From Variovorax paradoxus (GTDB lineage: Bacteria > Pseudomonadota > Gammaproteobacteria > Burkholderiales > Burkholderiaceae_C): a stretch of 64,000 nucleotides of DNA. The position numbers and the translations under genes were made by a program. The stretch covers positions 2,728,001 to 2,792,000 of the forward strand of contig NZ_CP123990.1 in assembly GCF_029919115.1 (NCBI RefSeq). The letters are read 5' to 3'. Numbering within the stretch: the stretch's first letter is position 1; each line of letters begins with the position of its first letter. Positions 39,639 through 49,123 of the stretch are shown piece by piece. The notes beneath the pieces are model-generated. The model searched no databases and was not told the DNA's origin. It saw nothing but the letters and a program-made list of their open reading frames with translations.

Positions 39639-41030
39639 TTATGCGAAGGTGTCCACGCCGGCGCTGGACGCGCGCGGCGTGGCACGCGGCTGGCTGCTGT
39701 GCAGCGGCTCGGCAAGGGCGGCAGCCTCGGCGCGGCCGGGGGCCGGGTAATCCGGCTGGCGGGCCGATCCCTGCTGCTGGGGCTGCTGGCCGAAGGCGCC
39801 GCCCTGGCCGGCAAAACGATGCGCTTCCGCACCCACCGACGCCTGGCCCAGGCTGATGCCCTGTTCCGCAAGGCTTGCGCGCAGTTGCGGCAGCGCGGCC
39901 TCCACGGCCTTGCGCACGCTTTCGTGGGCCGATACGAACATCGCCTGGGCCTGGTTGTCGCCCATGGAGAGCGTGACCTTCAGCGGGCCGAGACCGGCCG
40001 GGTTCAGGTTCAGTTCTGCAACCTGGGCGCCCGCCGCGTTCATGCGCAGCATCTGGTGGCCCACGGCCGGGCCCCATTCGTCGGAGCCCACGGGCGGCGC
40101 CACGTTGAGTACGGGCACCTGGCTGGCATTGGAGGGCTGGTTCGCACGGTCGGCTGCGGCGGTTGCAAAGGTCATCGCCTGCGGCATGAGGGACGGTTCC
40201 GCCGCGTCGGATGCGGCCGAAGCAAGGTCGAGCTTGTCGCCCGCGCCCGCGCCCGCGGCCATGGAGGCTGCCGGTGCCTTTTGGGCTTCGCCTGCAAGCA
40301 CGGAGGCTCCTGCACCCTTCGCCTGTTCGCCAGCCGCGGAGGGCACGGTGCCGGCCGTTGCACCGCCGGCCGAAACCGCACCGGCCACCGGCTCGCCGGC
40401 TGGGCCTGCAGCGGCGCCTGCCATCGCAGGCATTGCCGATGGCGCCGCCGGCAGCGCAATGGCGGCTTCTGCGCCGTCCTTGTTCTTTGGTTGGGCGGCC
40501 TCCGACGCCAGGGCCTGCGCGTCGCGCGGCAGCGTCGCCGGTGCCGGGCCTTCGCCTTCGATATCTTTTACTTCGGCCGCGTCGCCAGGTGCCGCATCCG
40601 CGGCAACGCCGGTGGGCAGGGCCGCCACGGCCGCATCGTTCGGCAGCAGGCCCTGGCCGCCTTCGGGCAGGGTGGCCGCCGCGGCTGCGCCGGCTGCAAG
40701 CGCCGATGCCGCCGCAGGCGACGAGGCCAATGCAGGCATGGTCGGCGTAAAGAATGCGAGCGGCAGCAGTTCCGCGGGCAGTTCGTCCTTGCGGTCGCCG
40801 GCGCGAGAAGATTTGTGCCGTCCCTTGGCTTCAAGCGCGGTGGAGGCGCCTTCTTCCTGCGCCTGCTGCGCCTCTTGCGATTGGCCGGCCCCGCGCGAGC
40901 GGGTCAGCACCGCATTGAAGCTGCGGCCGTCGGCTTCGTCCGCGTTGCGGCCGCGGGGGCCGGAGGCGGTTGAAGAAGCCGAAGAGGCGGCTGCGTTCGG
41001 CGCGAAGGAAGGAGCGATGAAGGTGGGCAT
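39639..41030 (-). CDS. fliK: Flagellar hook-length control protein FliK
   Basis: Secreted ruler that sets hook length and switches export specificity, 463 residues. The N-terminal 300 residues are Ala/Gly/Pro-rich and low in complexity, as usual. The C-terminal domain (about residues 330-420) contains LRMNAAGAQVAELNLNPAGLGPLKVTLSM, the conserved FliK core. A second gene with a similar C-terminal domain lies at 51753. The 109-nt gap to fliL is noncoding. Confidence 0.93.
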   Translation of the reverse strand: MPTFIAPSFAPNAAASSASSTASGPRGRNADEADGRSFNAVLTRSRGAGQSQEAQQAQEEGASTALEAKGRHKSSRAGDRKDELPAELLPLAFFTPTMPALASSPAAASALAAGAAAAATLPEGGQGLLPNDAAVAALPTGVAADAAPGDAAEVKDIEGEGPAPATLPRDAQALASEAAQPKNKDGAEAAIALPAAPSAMPAMAGAAAGPAGEPVAGAVSAGGATAGTVPSAAGEQAKGAGASVLAGEAQKAPAASMAAGAGAGDKLDLASAASDAAEPSLMPQAMTFATAAADRANQPSNASQVPVLNVAPPVGSDEWGPAVGHQMLRMNAAGAQVAELNLNPAGLGPLKVTLSMGDNQAQAMFVSAHESVRKAVEAALPQLRASLAEQGISLGQASVGAEAHRFAGQGGAFGQQPQQQGSARQPDYPAPGRAEAAALAEPLHSSQPRATPRASSAGVDTFA

Positions 41031-41050
41031 GGCGGTTCTTCAGAAAGACG

Positions 41051-41506
41051 TCAGGGTGTCGGTTGGGAGGCGCGGTCGAAGAACTTGCGCGCTGCGCGTT
41101 CGTCGCTGTCGCGTTGCTCGCGCCGGGCGCCGACCACGAGCTCTTGCCGCCGCATCCGTTCGGCCAGTGCGTCGAAGGAGTTGAGGCGGCGCTTGTGGTG
41201 CTGCCATTCGTTGCGGCCAATGTCCAGCCGCGTGGCGGCCTGCGCGACGATGGCCTGCTGCTGCTGGATGGCGCCGTCGAGCGTGCCGAGAAAGTTGCGG
41301 TAGTTGTGCCACTGCGCCGAGGGCAGGCCGTTCTGCATCAGCACGTGCAGCTGGTCGCTGTAGTCCTGGCGGTATTGCAGCAGCAGCTCCAGTTTCTGCG
41401 CGGCGCTGACCTGCGCGTTCTGCAGCAGGCCGAGCTGCCGCGCGGCATCGTCGGTCTTGTTGCGGGCGAGGTCGGTGAGCGTGTCGAGCGGAAGTTTGTG
41501 CGGCAT
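41051..41506 (-). CDS. fliJ: Flagellar export chaperone FliJ
   Basis: Cytoplasmic coiled-coil protein of the export ATPase complex, 151 residues. Nearly the whole length is heptad-like helix, with NKTDDAARQLGLLQNAQ near the N-terminus, matching FliJ. It lies between fliI and fliK with gaps of 23 and 20 nt. Confidence 0.92.
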   Translation of the reverse strand: MPHKLPLDTLTDLARNKTDDAARQLGLLQNAQVSAAQKLELLLQYRQDYSDQLHVLMQNGLPSAQWHNYRNFLGTLDGAIQQQQAIVAQAATRLDIGRNEWQHHKRRLNSFDALAERMRRQELVVGARREQRDSDERAARKFFDRASQPTP

Positions 41507-41529
41507 GGCGGCTCCAATAGGGTTGTGGC

Positions 41530-42975
41530 TCAGGCGGGTTCGAACAGGCTGCCCATGCGGGCGATCGAGGTGGCGTAGTCGCAGCGTTCCTCCATCGACT
41601 GCTGCAGGAAGGCCTCGATGCGCGGGTACAGCGCAATGGCCTGGTCGAGCTGCGGATCGTGGCCGGCCGCATACGCGCCGACGCTGATGAGGTCGCGGTT
41701 GCGCTGGTAGCGCGAGAGCGCCTGCTTGAAGCGGCGCACGGTGTCGAACTGCGAAGGCTCGATCAGCGCCGTCATGGCGCGGCTGATGGACGCCTCGATG
41801 TCGATGGCCGGGTAGTGCCCGGCCTCGGCCAGCGTGCGCGACAGCACCACGTGGCCGTCCAGAATGGCGCGCGCCGAATCGGCAATCGGGTCTTGCTGGT
41901 CGTCCCCTTCGGACAGCACCGTATAAAAAGCCGTGATCGAGCCGCCGCGCCCGTTGGCGTCGCGCGAACCGTTGCCGGCCCGTTCGACCAGCGCCGGCAG
42001 CTTGGCGAACACCGAGGGCGGATAGCCCTTGGTGGCCGGCGGCTCGCCGACGGCCAGCGCGATTTCGCGCTGCGCCATGGCATAGCGGGTGAGCGAATCC
42101 ATGATGAGCAGCACGTCGCGGCCCTGGTCGCGAAAGTATTCGGCCAGGCAGGTGGCGTAGGCCGCACCTTGCAGGCGCAGCAGCGGCGAGTTGTCGGCCG
42201 GCGCGGCGACCACCACGGCGCGGGCCAGGCCCTCTTCGCCGAGCGTGTTCTCGATGAAATCCTTCACCTCGCGGCCGCGTTCGCCGATCAGGCCGACCAC
42301 GATGACTTCGGCGCTGGTGTAGCGCGCCATCATGCCCAGCAGCACGCTCTTGCCCACGCCGGAGCCTGCGAACAGGCCCATGCGCTGGCCGCGGCCCACG
42401 GTGAGCATGGCGTTGATGGCGCGCACGCCCACGTCGAGCACCGAATCGATCGGCGCGCGCGCAAGCGGGTTCATGGGCGGCGAGCTCAGCGGCACGCGGC
42501 GGCTCACGTCGAGCGGGCCGAGTCCGTCGAGCGGCCGCCCGGCGGCATCGACCACGCGGCCGAGCATGCCTTCGCCCACCGGCAACCGCTTGGTATGCGC
42601 ATCACCGGAACTGCCGCCCGCATTGGCTTGCGCCGGGCCGGGCCGCGCGAAAACGCGGGCGCCGGGCAGCAGGCCGGCCACTTCGCTTTGCGGCATCAGA
42701 AACAGTCGGTCACCGGCAAAGCCGACCACTTCGGCTTCTGCATGGCGCTGCGGATAGCCCGGCGGCAGTTCGATCAGGCAGTCGCTGCCGACCGGCAACT
42801 GCAGGCCCACGGCTTCCAGCACCAGGCCCACGGCGCGGGTGAGTCGGCCGGAGGTGGCAATGGTCGAGCAAAGGCCGACGTCGTGCCGGGCTTGCGCCAG
42901 CGTGCCCAGCCAAGACTTGAGGTGCGGGTTGGCGGCAGACGCGGAAGGCGCTGCGGCTCGTGCTGTAGCGGTCAT
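41530..42975 (-). CDS. fliI: Flagellum-specific export ATPase FliI
   Basis: Energises flagellar protein export, 481 residues. Walker A is GSGVGKS at about residues 204-210, the [13 protein letters not shown] motif is near 240, and Walker B with [17 protein letters not shown] is near 288-304. It is F1-beta-like throughout. The start lies 5 nt after the fliH stop. Confidence 0.97.
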   Translation of the reverse strand: MTATARAAAPSASAANPHLKSWLGTLAQARHDVGLCSTIATSGRLTRAVGLVLEAVGLQLPVGSDCLIELPPGYPQRHAEAEVVGFAGDRLFLMPQSEVAGLLPGARVFARPGPAQANAGGSSGDAHTKRLPVGEGMLGRVVDAAGRPLDGLGPLDVSRRVPLSSPPMNPLARAPIDSVLDVGVRAINAMLTVGRGQRMGLFAGSGVGKSVLLGMMARYTSAEVIVVGLIGERGREVKDFIENTLGEEGLARAVVVAAPADNSPLLRLQGAAYATCLAEYFRDQGRDVLLIMDSLTRYAMAQREIALAVGEPPATKGYPPSVFAKLPALVERAGNGSRDANGRGGSITAFYTVLSEGDDQQDPIADSARAILDGHVVLSRTLAEAGHYPAIDIEASISRAMTALIEPSQFDTVRRFKQALSRYQRNRDLISVGAYAAGHDPQLDQAIALYPRIEAFLQQSMEERCDYATSIARMGSLFEPA

Positions 42976-42980
42976 TGTTT

Positions 42981-43724
42981 TCAGCCTCCGGCGGCTTCGC
43001 TGCCGCTGGGTGAGAACGCATCGATCACGCGCCTCCAGCGGGTTTGCAGGCTGGCGTCGACCTCACCGCTCGCGGAGCGCACGCGGCAGCCGCCGCGGGC
43101 CAGGGTGTCGTCGGCGCGCACTTGCCAGCCGGCGGCCTGCAGCTCGTTGCCGAGGCTGTTCTTTACCAGCGCCACGTCTTCGGGGTGCAGCAGCAGGCGC
43201 GGCTCGCCTTGCAGGGCGGGCTCTGCGTGCAGCAGGTCTTGCACCAGCGCAAGCACCCATTCGGGTTCGGTGCGCAGCGTGCGGTGAATCACCTGGCGCG
43301 CCACGTCGAATGCGAGCGCCATCACGGCATCGGCCAGTTCGCTTTCGGCGCTCCGCAACGCGGCGGGCAGTGATGCGGCCAGCGCGCGCAGCTGCTCGGC
43401 ATGCGCGCTGGCGCCGGCAAGGCCCGCAGCCAGGCCGGCGGCGTGCCCTTCGGCATGGCCGTGAGCCCAGCCGTCGCGGCGGCCTTCGGCCTCGCCGGCG
43501 GCGCGTGCTTCCAGCCGCAGGCGCTTGAGCTCGGCTTCGCGAGCGAGTGCCGCAGGGTCCACGCGCGGAGCCGCTGCCTGTTCAGCAGGGGCGCCCGCTG
43601 CGAGCGTGTTTTCGTCGAGCGAACTCATCTCCCAGCGTTGCCAGGCCGAAAGGCGGGGCCTCGCGGGTGCTGGCGGCGTGCTTTGCCGCGCGCGGGACGC
43701 AAACGATTGATTGGCCAACGTCAT
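42981..43724 (-). CDS. fliH: Flagellar export regulator FliH
   Basis: Binds and restrains FliI and links it to the C-ring, 247 residues. A Gly-spaced segment in the N-terminal half ([21 protein letters not shown], about residues 120-140; GxxxG-like repeats) is characteristic of FliH. The C-terminal domain has [21 protein letters not shown]. It is followed immediately by fliI. Confidence 0.92.
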   Translation of the reverse strand: MTLANQSFASRARQSTPPAPARPRLSAWQRWEMSSLDENTLAAGAPAEQAAAPRVDPAALAREAELKRLRLEARAAGEAEGRRDGWAHGHAEGHAAGLAAGLAGASAHAEQLRALAASLPAALRSAESELADAVMALAFDVARQVIHRTLRTEPEWVLALVQDLLHAEPALQGEPRLLLHPEDVALVKNSLGNELQAAGWQVRADDTLARGGCRVRSASGEVDASLQTRWRRVIDAFSPSGSEAAGG

Positions 43725-43780
43725 TTCATCGACTCCCCGCGTTGCCGCGCTTGCCGCGGAATGGGATTTGCAACATGGTT

Positions 43781-44776
43781 TCAGACGAAGTCATCGGTTC
43801 CGGGTGTGGAGATGACGACTTCGCCGGCATCGGCCAGGCGGCGCACCACCTGCAGGATGGCCTTCTGTTCGGTCTCGACCTGCGACACCCGCACAGGGCC
43901 GCGCAGCTCGATGTCTTCGCGCAGCGTTTCTGCGGCGCGCTGGGACATGTTCTTGAGGAACTTCTCTCGCAGCTCGGGCGCCGAGCCCTTGAGCGCGACG
44001 ATGAGCGAATCGGATTCGATGTCCTTGAGCAGGCGCTGGATGAAGCGGTCTTCCAGGTCGAGCAGGTTCTCGAACACGAACATCTCGTCGAGGATGCGCT
44101 GGGCCAGCGTTTCGTCGTGCTCTCGCACGTGGGCAATGGCGCCTTCTTCCTGCGCGCTGTTCATCAGGTTGACGATTTCCGCCGCCGTGCGCACGCCGCC
44201 CAGGCGGCTGCGCTTGAGGCCTTCGCCCGAGAGCATTTCGGTGAGCACGTCGGTCAGCTCTGCCAGCGCAGCGGGCTGCACGCCTCCGAAGGTGGCCACA
44301 CGCAGAATGACGTCGTGGCGCAGGCGCTCCGGCAGCTTCTCGAGCACTTCCGATGCCTTCTTGCGGTCCAGGTGGATGAGCAGCGTGGCAAGGATCTGCG
44401 GGTGCTCGTCGCGGATGAGCTCCACCACTTCGCCGGCTTCCAGGTCGTTGAGCCGCTCGATGCCGCCGTGCGGCTGCTCGGGCTGGAGAATGTCTTCGAG
44501 CAGGTTGCTTGCGCGGTCGTCGCCAAGCGCCTTGCGCAGCACGGCGCGTATATAGCTGCCAGAGCCCAGGTGCAGTGCGGACAGCTGCTCGGTCTCCATG
44601 CGGAACTCGGCCAGCACGGCCGCCAGCTCGTCCTTGGAAACCTGGCTCAGCTTGGCCATTGCCGCGCCCAGGGCCTGCACTTCGGTAGCAGGCAGGTGGG
44701 CCAGCGTGGCCGCTGCGCGGTCCTCGCCAAGGGACATCAGCAGGATCGCGCTCTTACGTGTGCCGGCGTCGCTCAT
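43781..44776 (-). CDS. fliG: Flagellar motor switch protein FliG
   Basis: C-ring rotor protein contacting the stator, 331 residues, the normal length. The start at 44776 (MSDAGTRKSAILLMSLGED) overlaps the fliF stop as ATGA; an upstream TTG would add four residues and is rejected. The C-terminal domain contains the charged torque helix (about residues 275-300) with EDRFIQRLLKDIES nearby. It lies 56 nt before fliH. Confidence 0.97.
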   Translation of the reverse strand: MSDAGTRKSAILLMSLGEDRAAATLAHLPATEVQALGAAMAKLSQVSKDELAAVLAEFRMETEQLSALHLGSGSYIRAVLRKALGDDRASNLLEDILQPEQPHGGIERLNDLEAGEVVELIRDEHPQILATLLIHLDRKKASEVLEKLPERLRHDVILRVATFGGVQPAALAELTDVLTEMLSGEGLKRSRLGGVRTAAEIVNLMNSAQEEGAIAHVREHDETLAQRILDEMFVFENLLDLEDRFIQRLLKDIESDSLIVALKGSAPELREKFLKNMSQRAAETLREDIELRGPVRVSQVETEQKAILQVVRRLADAGEVVISTPGTDDFV

Positions 44777-46491
44777 GTGTTCATCCAATGCTTGATCAGC
44801 GTGGCCACCAGGCGCGGATCCTGGTCGGCGGTTTCGTGTGCGTAGGCAAGGTCGGCCTTCTGGCGTTCGATCTCGCGTGCCCTTGCGCTGACGCGCGATG
44901 CGTTCGCTTCGTCTTCATCGCTCATGCCGTCCGTCTCTGCTGCGGCGCCGGTGCCCGCTGATGCAGCGGCTGCCGGGGGCGCCGGCGGCGCCAGGTGCTT
45001 GCGCAGCAGGGGCCGCAGCACGGCAAACCAGGCGAACAGGGCCAGGAAGGCGAGCAGCACGTACTGTCCGATCGTCTTGGCGAGGCCCAGGTTGGCCGGG
45101 TCGCGCCAGAAGGGCAGCTCGGGGCCGGTCTTGGCGTCTTCGCCGTCGTGCGTGAAGGCGCTGTTGACCACGTTGAGCGAGTCGCCGCGCTCCTGGCTGA
45201 AGCCCATTGCTTCCTTGGCCAGGTTGCGGATCTGCTCGATCTCGGCCGGCGTGAGCGCGCGCTGCACCAGCTTGCCGTTCGCGTCGGGTGCGCTGCGGTG
45301 GTTGACCACCACAGCCACCGACAGCCGCTTGACGCCGCCAGCGCCCTGCTGCACATGGCGGATCGAGCGGTCGAGCTCGTAGTTGGTCGTCACGTCCTTG
45401 CGTGCGCTGCCCGGCGCCGAGCCGGCCGCTGTTGCCGCTGTCGTTGCGGCAGCTGCACCCGGTGCGCCCGGAGCGCCCGCGGCATTGGGGGCCGCCGGTG
45501 CGGTAATGGGCGCGCTCGGCGTCTGCGGCGGCTGGTTGGAGAGCGCGCCCGGTACGCCGCCCGGCGGCGTGGCGCCCTGCTGGGTCGATTCGCTCGACTG
45601 CTGGCTGCGGACCGCCGCGTTGCGTGGGTCCTGGTTCGGCTTGTAGCTTTCTTCGGTGCGCTCGACCACGGAAAAGTCGATATCTGCGGCAACCTGCGCC
45701 CGCACATTGGTGGCGCCAAGAATCGGCTGCAGGATGGCTTCGATGCGGCGGATATAGCCCTGCTCGATTTCCTGCGCATATTTGAGCTGGCTTACGTCCA
45801 GTCCGCGCGCGCCGGCGTTGGCTGCCGACAGCAGGTTGCCGTGCTGGTCGACCACGGTCACGCTCTTGGCATTCAGCTCGGGCACGCTGCTCGAAACCAT
45901 GTGCACGATGGCGCTGACCTGGCCTTCGTCGATGCTGCGGCCGCGGTGCAGCGTGAGCACCACCGAGGCCGAAGGCTTCTTCTGGTCGCGCACGAAGAGC
46001 GACGGCTTGGGCAGCGCCAGGTGGATGCGCGCCGATTCGACCGAGCCGATCGATTCGATGGAGCGCGCGAGCTCGCCTTCGAGCCCGCGCTGGTAGTTGA
46101 CTTGCTCGGCGAAGTGGCTGGTGCCGAACTTCTGGTTGTCCAGCAGTTCGAAGCCGACGCCGCCGCCCTTGGGCAGGCCCTGGGCCGCGAGCTTCAGGCG
46201 CGTTTCGGGCACCTTGTCGCTGGCAATCAGGATCGCGCCGCCGCCTTCGGCGAACTTGTACGGCACGTTCATCTGCTGCAGCGAAGCAATGATGGCGCCG
46301 CCGTCGCGGTCGGACACATTGGTATAGAGCACGCCGTAGTCGGGCCCGCGGCTCCAGAGCAGGAACGCGGCCGCAGCGGCAACGATCGCGGCCGCGCCGA
46401 CGATCAGGGGCAGTTTGGGCTGGGCGCGCAGGCGGTCCGCAAATGCGGAGCCCGGCGACGGCATGGCGCCCGCGGGCGCCGCCGAACTCAT
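44773..46491 (-). CDS. fliF: Flagellar MS-ring protein FliF
   Basis: Forms the inner-membrane MS-ring, 572 residues. Two transmembrane segments are seen (about residues 29-47 and 452-472). Between them are ring-building motifs including LYTNVSDRDGGAIIASLQQM and SARIHLALPKPSLF. A Pro/Ala/Gly-rich linker lies at about 330-380. The C-terminal 40 residues bind FliG. It is the first gene of the minus-strand fliFGHIJKLMNOPQR operon. Confidence 0.97.
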   Translation of the reverse strand: MSSAAPAGAMPSPGSAFADRLRAQPKLPLIVGAAAIVAAAAAFLLWSRGPDYGVLYTNVSDRDGGAIIASLQQMNVPYKFAEGGGAILIASDKVPETRLKLAAQGLPKGGGVGFELLDNQKFGTSHFAEQVNYQRGLEGELARSIESIGSVESARIHLALPKPSLFVRDQKKPSASVVLTLHRGRSIDEGQVSAIVHMVSSSVPELNAKSVTVVDQHGNLLSAANAGARGLDVSQLKYAQEIEQGYIRRIEAILQPILGATNVRAQVAADIDFSVVERTEESYKPNQDPRNAAVRSQQSSESTQQGATPPGGVPGALSNQPPQTPSAPITAPAAPNAAGAPGAPGAAAATTAATAAGSAPGSARKDVTTNYELDRSIRHVQQGAGGVKRLSVAVVVNHRSAPDANGKLVQRALTPAEIEQIRNLAKEAMGFSQERGDSLNVVNSAFTHDGEDAKTGPELPFWRDPANLGLAKTIGQYVLLAFLALFAWFAVLRPLLRKHLAPPAPPAAAASAGTGAAAETDGMSDEDEANASRVSARAREIERQKADLAYAHETADQDPRLVATLIKHWMNT

Positions 46492-46839
46492 TGGAAAACC
46501 TCCGCCCTGCGGGCTGCGGTATTCGCCTTGGGAGCGGCCCGGCGGCTCATGCGAGTACCCCGGTCACGGCCAGGAGCACCGGGCGGCGCGGGGTCATGGT
46601 GAGGGGCTGGAGGCTTCGATGTTCTGGAGTCATGCCGGTGGGCTGTTGTGTCGTCAGCGGGCTTTGGGATCGGCGTTGATTCTCAGCAGCCGCGCCAGAT
46701 TCGATTGGTCGAACAACCGGGGTTTTTGCCGTCAGTTGGGGGCATGTCCCAAGGGCTACCCCTGATACGCTGAAAACACGCGGAGGTGCCCCGGTGCCTC
46801 CTTGTCCACCCCCGAATTCACACAGAGAGAAAGCATTCC
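46492..46839. other. 348-bp noncoding divergence region between fliF and fliE
   Basis: No credible gene was found. It must hold promoters for the two divergent operons, but no sigma-28 or sigma-54 consensus was seen on either strand. This would fit FlhDC-activated sigma-70 promoters, which have no motif strong enough to place by eye. Confidence 0.5.
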
Positions 46840-47157
46840 ATGTCGATTTCCGCCATCGAGTCCGTTTTGCAGCAGATGCGGGTCACCTCGCTGCAGACGG
46901 GCATTGCCCAGCCCGCCGCCGAGGCGGCCGAGCCGGGAGGTTTTGCCGCCGAGCTGCGCCGCTCGCTGGACAACATCAGCACGGCGCAGACCAGGGCCTA
47001 CGGCCAGGCTGAAGACTTCGAACTCGGCAAGCCGGGCGTTGCGCTGAACGATGTGATGGTCGACCTGCAGAAGGCCAATGTGGCTTTCCAGACCGGCGTG
47101 CAGGTGCGCAACCGCCTTGTCAGCGCCTACCAGGAAATCATGAGCATGCAGGCTTGA
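46840..47157 (+). CDS. fliE: Flagellar hook-basal body protein FliE
   Basis: Joins the MS-ring to the rod, 105 residues. It begins MSISAIESVLQQMR, preceded by an AGAGAGAAAG ribosome-binding region. The C-terminal KANVAFQTGVQVRNRLVSAYQE (motif from about residue 79) is the family signature. Upstream in-frame codons are not FliE-like. Confidence 0.95.
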   Translation: MSISAIESVLQQMRVTSLQTGIAQPAAEAAEPGGFAAELRRSLDNISTAQTRAYGQAEDFELGKPGVALNDVMVDLQKANVAFQTGVQVRNRLVSAYQEIMSMQA

Positions 47158-47202
47158 CGGGCCCGGCCACGGCTGCGCGCGCAATATTTTTCGTTCTCGC
47201 CC

Positions 47203-47229
47203 TAAAGGTTTGATGCCCCCTGTCGATAA
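47203..47229 (+). promoter_or_regulatory. Sigma-28-type promoter of fliC
   Basis: TAAA (47203-47206), N15, GTCGATAA (47222-47229): spacing exact and one base from the consensus GCCGATAA. The fliC ATG is 91 nt downstream, leaving a long leader that ends in ACTAGGAGTCGAGA before ATG. Confidence 0.8.
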
Positions 47230-47320
47230 ACAAGCAACGGTGGATTGGGTCTCGCAAGTGGCAGGTCCAGCGTTACGGTCCATTGCATTAAACCTTTCTT
47301 CTTTTTACTAGGAGTCGAGA

Positions 47321-48868
47321 ATGGCGCAAGTCATCAACACCAACTACCTCTCGCTGGTTGCCCAAAACAACCTCAACAAGTCCCAGGGTTCGTTGAACTC
47401 GGCGATCGAGCGCTTGTCTTCTGGCATGCGCATCAACAGCGCCAAGGACGACGCTGCCGGCCAGGCCATCGCCAACCGCTTCACGGCGAACGTCAAGGGC
47501 CTCACCCAGGCAGCCCGCAACGCCAACGACGGCATCTCGCTCGCCCAGACGACCGAAGGCTCGCTGAACGAAATCAACAACAACCTGCAGCGCGTTCGCG
47601 AACTGTCGGTGCAAGCTGCCAACGGCACGAACTCGGCCAGCGACCTCTCGTCGATCCAGGCTGAAATCAAGCAGCGCATGGACGAAATCGACCGCGTGTC
47701 GGCCCAGACGCAATTCAACGGCGTGAACGTGCTGGCCAAGGACGGCAAGCTGTCGATCCAGGTCGGCGCCAACGACGGCGAAACCATCGACATCGACCTG
47801 AAGGAAATCACCTCCAAGACGCTCGGCCTGGGCAACCTGGACATCAGCAAGAAGGGCTTGGACCTGTCGACCGTGGCAACCGCAGCCACGACGACCGTGA
47901 AGCCCGCTTCGACCGGTGCAACGACGTCGGTCGACCTGGTGGCCGTGGACACCGCTGCTGCCAGCTCGTACACCGTGTACGTGGACGATGCCGACGCCGA
48001 CACGCTGTATGTGTCCGACGACGCCGGCACGACCTTCTACGCTGCAACCTACGACAGCGCCTCCGGCACCCTGGCATTCGACGGTTCGACCCCCTTGGGC
48101 GCTGCACCGACGGCCACCCTGGCTGCCGCCGGCCAAGAGATCTCCACCGGTAACGGCGCAACTGTCAACGTTGACAACGTCACGGCCGTGAACTCCGACG
48201 CTGCTGCTTCGATCGAGATGTACGTCGACCAGAACGGCGACTTCTTCGTGTCCAAGGACAACGGTACGAACGTCATCGCTGCAACCTTCGATGCCGCAAC
48301 CGGCCAAGTGTCTTACGACAGCGGCGACTTCGCCACGGCAGCTCCGCCGGCCACCGGCATCTCGGACTCGATCACCAGCTACGAAGTTCCGCCGGTCGCG
48401 GTGCCTGCAGTTACCGCCAACCTGTCCGGCCTCGCTGCCGACAAGGTCGGCTCGTCGCCCAGCCTGCACAAGGTCACGCTGGAAGACGGCAGCGATGGTG
48501 GCTACGTCGTCAAGGGCGAAGCCAACGGCGCCGACGTGTACTACAAGGCCAACGTGGCTGCCGACGGCACCGTCACGCTGGGCGAGCAGTACAACCCGGA
48601 TCCGCTCAAGGCAATCGACGCGGCCCTGGCCAGCGTTGACGAGCTGCGCAGCAGCCTCGGTGCGGTGCAGAACCGTTTCGAATCGACCATCACGAACCTG
48701 AGCAACACGACCAACAACCTGTCGGCCGCCCGCTCGCGTATCGAAGATGCCGACTACGCCGTGGAAGTGTCGAACATGACCCGCGCGCAGATCCTGCAGC
48801 AAGCCGGTACCTCGGTGCTGTCGCAGGCCAACCAGACCACCCAAGGCGTCCTCTCGCTCCTGCGTTGA
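47321..48868 (+). CDS. fliC: Flagellin FliC
   Basis: Filament subunit, 515 residues. The N-terminal D0/D1 region ([37 protein letters not shown]) and C-terminal region ([24 protein letters not shown]) are highly conserved. The variable middle (about residues 180-400) is Asp/Thr/Ala-rich and contains two related units at about 218-255 and 298-334 (each Y.VY/MYVD..D..VS.D.GT..AAT.D.A.G), plus a looser third unit near 395-420. It is expressed from a sigma-28-type promoter. Confidence 0.97.
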   Translation: MAQVINTNYLSLVAQNNLNKSQGSLNSAIERLSSGMRINSAKDDAAGQAIANRFTANVKGLTQAARNANDGISLAQTTEGSLNEINNNLQRVRELSVQAANGTNSASDLSSIQAEIKQRMDEIDRVSAQTQFNGVNVLAKDGKLSIQVGANDGETIDIDLKEITSKTLGLGNLDISKKGLDLSTVATAATTTVKPASTGATTSVDLVAVDTAAASSYTVYVDDADADTLYVSDDAGTTFYAATYDSASGTLAFDGSTPLGAAPTATLAAAGQEISTGNGATVNVDNVTAVNSDAAASIEMYVDQNGDFFVSKDNGTNVIAATFDAATGQVSYDSGDFATAAPPATGISDSITSYEVPPVAVPAVTANLSGLAADKVGSSPSLHKVTLEDGSDGGYVVKGEANGADVYYKANVAADGTVTLGEQYNPDPLKAIDAALASVDELRSSLGAVQNRFESTITNLSNTTNNLSAARSRIEDADYAVEVSNMTRAQILQQAGTSVLSQANQTTQGVLSLLR

Positions 48869-48893
48869 TCTTGAGAAGCTAACCAGCGCCCAC

Positions 48894-48919
48894 GCGCATC
48901 GGCCGAAAGGCCGGTGCGC
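48894..48919 (+). terminator. Possible fliC terminator hairpin
   Basis: An 11-bp stem with one G.T pair (48894-48904 with 48909-48919) and a GAAA loop, 25 nt after the fliC stop. No T-run follows, so the terminator call is tentative. Confidence 0.45.
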
Positions 48920-48955
48920 ATGGCGCAGACGCGAGGCCCGCCGGCCTTGCGGCTG

Positions 48956-49000
48956 CGCTTTTCTCTGCGGCCTCCACGCCGGAGGCCGCAGAGAAAAGCG
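48956..49000. repeat. Perfect 20-bp inverted repeat before flaG
   Basis: 48956-48975 is the exact reverse complement of 48981-49000, with a 5-nt spacer (ACGCC). The loop plus adjoining bases (48971-48984) reappears inverted at 49048-49061. The right arm recurs in the downstream direct repeat, so alternative hairpins are possible. Confidence 0.9.
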
Positions 49001-49123
49001 AACAACAGGAGTTCAAGTCATGTCCATCCCCGTCGGGCCTGCGGCCGCTCCGGCGTGGAGGCCGCAGAGAAAAGCGAACAACAGGAGTTCAAGTCATGTC
49101 CATCCCCGTCGGGCCTGCGGCCG
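48981..49123 (+). repeat. Tandem direct repeat over the flaG start (76-bp period)
   Basis: 48981-49047 and 49057-49123 are identical (67 bp), separated by 9 nt. Each copy carries the same ribosome-binding site (ACAGGAG) and ATG with the first flaG codons (MSIPVGPAA). The period is not a multiple of three, so the first ATG (49020) reads out of frame with flaG. Confidence 0.9.
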
